A DNA stretch of 16,015 bases from Candidatus Cloacimonadota bacterium. GTDB taxonomy: Bacteria > Cloacimonadota > Cloacimonadia > Cloacimonadales > TCS61. Within the stretch, counting starts at the first letter, position 1, and the number at the start of each line of letters is the position of its first letter. Below, one piece after another: positions 15,488 through 16,015 of the stretch. Position numbers and translations under genes: made by a program. Location of the stretch: contig DAOUUD010000017.1 of the NCBI GenBank assembly GCA_030668345.1, forward strand, positions 1 through 16,015. Direction: 5' to 3'. The notes below the pieces were generated by a model. That model made no database searches and had not been told where the DNA came from. It saw only the letters and a list, made by a program, of their open reading frames with translations.

Positions 15488-15766
15488 ATGGTAAAAATAA
15501 AATTCTACAGCCTGATCAGAATGCATCTGGGAATTAATGAAGTAGAAATAGAAACTGCTTCTGTTTCGATCTACGAGCTTATTCTTAAGGTCGAAAAACA
15601 GATAGGGAAAAAATTCCTCGATCAACTCATCGACACTGAAATGCAGATCCTGCCCGGTACAATAATCCTGATCAACGGTCGCAATATTTATCATCTGGAT
15701 AAGATCAATTCCATTGTGCAAGATGGCGATGAGATCAGCATTTTTCCACCAGGTGGAGGTGGTTAA
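15488..15766 (+). CDS. MoaD/ThiS-family sulfur-carrier protein
   Basis: This 92-residue ubiquitin-like protein has the pattern VKIKFYSLIR, then IYELILKVEKQIGKKF, then ILPGTIILINGRNIYHL, then VQDGDEISIFPPGGGG. The last stretch is the family signature: the C-terminal Gly-Gly is adenylated by an E1-like enzyme and carries sulfur as a thiocarboxylate. The length fits the family (about 65-95). I chose ATG 15488 because the open frame upstream runs back into the terminator. That start lacks a Shine-Dalgarno. The E1-like gene follows with a one-base overlap, which confirms the pairing. It could serve molybdopterin or tungstopterin synthesis (MoaD), thiamine (ThiS), or another sulfur pathway. The window does not decide which. 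Confidence 0.85.
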   Translation: MVKIKFYSLIRMHLGINEVEIETASVSIYELILKVEKQIGKKFLDQLIDTEMQILPGTIILINGRNIYHLDKINSIVQDGDEISIFPPGGGG

Positions 15767-16015
15767 TGAACAGCGAAATGTTTCTGCGGAACATCCAATT
15801 CTGGGGTGAAGAAAAACAGAAGATATTAGCGGATTCATCCATTCTGATCGCCGGTGTAGGCGGTTTGGGTTGCACTGTAGCAGAGATCCTGACCAGGGCA
15901 GGTATTGGAAAAATAATTTTGATCGATAATGGAATAATAGAAGCATCAAACCTAAATCGGCAGATATTATTTGAAGTTTCCGACATTGGAAAGCCAAAGG
16001 TGGATATTGCTAAAA
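15766..16015 (+). CDS. ThiF/MoeB/HesA-family E1-like adenylyltransferase, N-terminal part (runs off the right edge)
   Basis: 83 residues are visible. The N-terminal helix region RNIQFWGEEKQKIL is typical (residues 8-21). The ATP-binding glycine loop is LIAGVGGLG (27-35). LIDNGIIEASNLNRQILF follows (52-69), with the conserved Asp (D54), Asn (N62) and Arg (R65) of the nucleotide site. GKPKVDIA (75-82) contains the conserved Lys (K78). The catalytic Cys and zinc Cys pairs would lie beyond the window. In its family it adenylates the C-terminal Gly of the partner sulfur-carrier protein, here encoded immediately upstream (TAATG overlap). A GGAGG at 15755-15759, 6 nt before the ATG, lies inside the Gly codons of the partner. 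A second in-frame ATG 12 bases later has no comparable site. Confidence 0.87.
   Translation, partial: MNSEMFLRNIQFWGEEKQKILADSSILIAGVGGLGCTVAEILTRAGIGKIILIDNGIIEASNLNRQILFEVSDIGKPKVDIAK

Overview
The window is AT-rich bacterial DNA. It most likely comes from a member of the FCB superphylum, and Cloacimonadota ('Candidatus Cloacimonetes') is my best guess. The main reason is that four consecutive large secreted proteins end in the same 86-88 residue C-terminal domain. That domain opens with NYPNPFNPETT, continues with IYN-KGQKVK and W-G, and finishes in a short basic tail (KKCLLLK or KKMLLMK). This is the FlgD-Ig-like, type IX secretion (T9SS) 'type A' sorting tail of these phyla. The taxonomic call is inference. 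No rRNA, tRNA, CRISPR array or transposase gene is visible.

Left edge (1-1670, minus strand): a lipoprotein-export ABC transporter pair. The LolC/E-type permease (441-1670) is followed by the LolD ATPase, which runs off the left edge. LolD carries an in-frame TAA at 211-213 between Walker A and the Q-loop. The flanking sequence keeps exact family spacing, so this is either a point nonsense mutation or a sequencing error.

Centre (1797-15412, plus strand): four very large exported proteins in a row. They are (1) a Cys-laddered right-handed beta-helix protein of 1229 residues with a 150-residue internal duplication; (2) a secreted CapA/PGA_cap metallophosphatase-fold protein fused to a PKD domain and two sandwich-like domains; (3) a protein made of about 16 propeller-like repeats; and (4) a gingipain-family (C25) protein that keeps its cysteine but has Ala at the catalytic His position. 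The first two are 15 bases apart or less and probably co-transcribed. The other two follow gaps of 170 and 141 bases. A strong GNRA-loop terminator follows the last gene. The sorting-tail coding sequences are DNA mosaics of one another, including a perfect 45-nt match between genes 2 and 3 of the cluster, which suggests recombination among paralogous tails. I see none of the secretion machinery itself here.

Right edge (15488-16015, plus strand): a MoaD/ThiS-type sulfur-carrier protein ending in GGGG, overlapping by one base a ThiF/MoeB-type E1 activating enzyme that runs off the window. The Gly codons at the MoaD C-terminus also form the Shine-Dalgarno sequence of the E1 gene.

There is no gene-free stretch above 300 bases. 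The spacers are 1671-1796 (divergent promoters), 8517-8686 (dense hairpins plus a possible gene remnant), 11663-11803 (AT-rich leader) and 15413-15487 (terminator and promoter). The most noteworthy points are the His-to-Ala C25 homologue, the surface-displayed CapA, the sorting-tail mosaicism, the interrupted lolD, and the paired TTGACA boxes 29-30 nt before two start codons that lack Shine-Dalgarno sequences.
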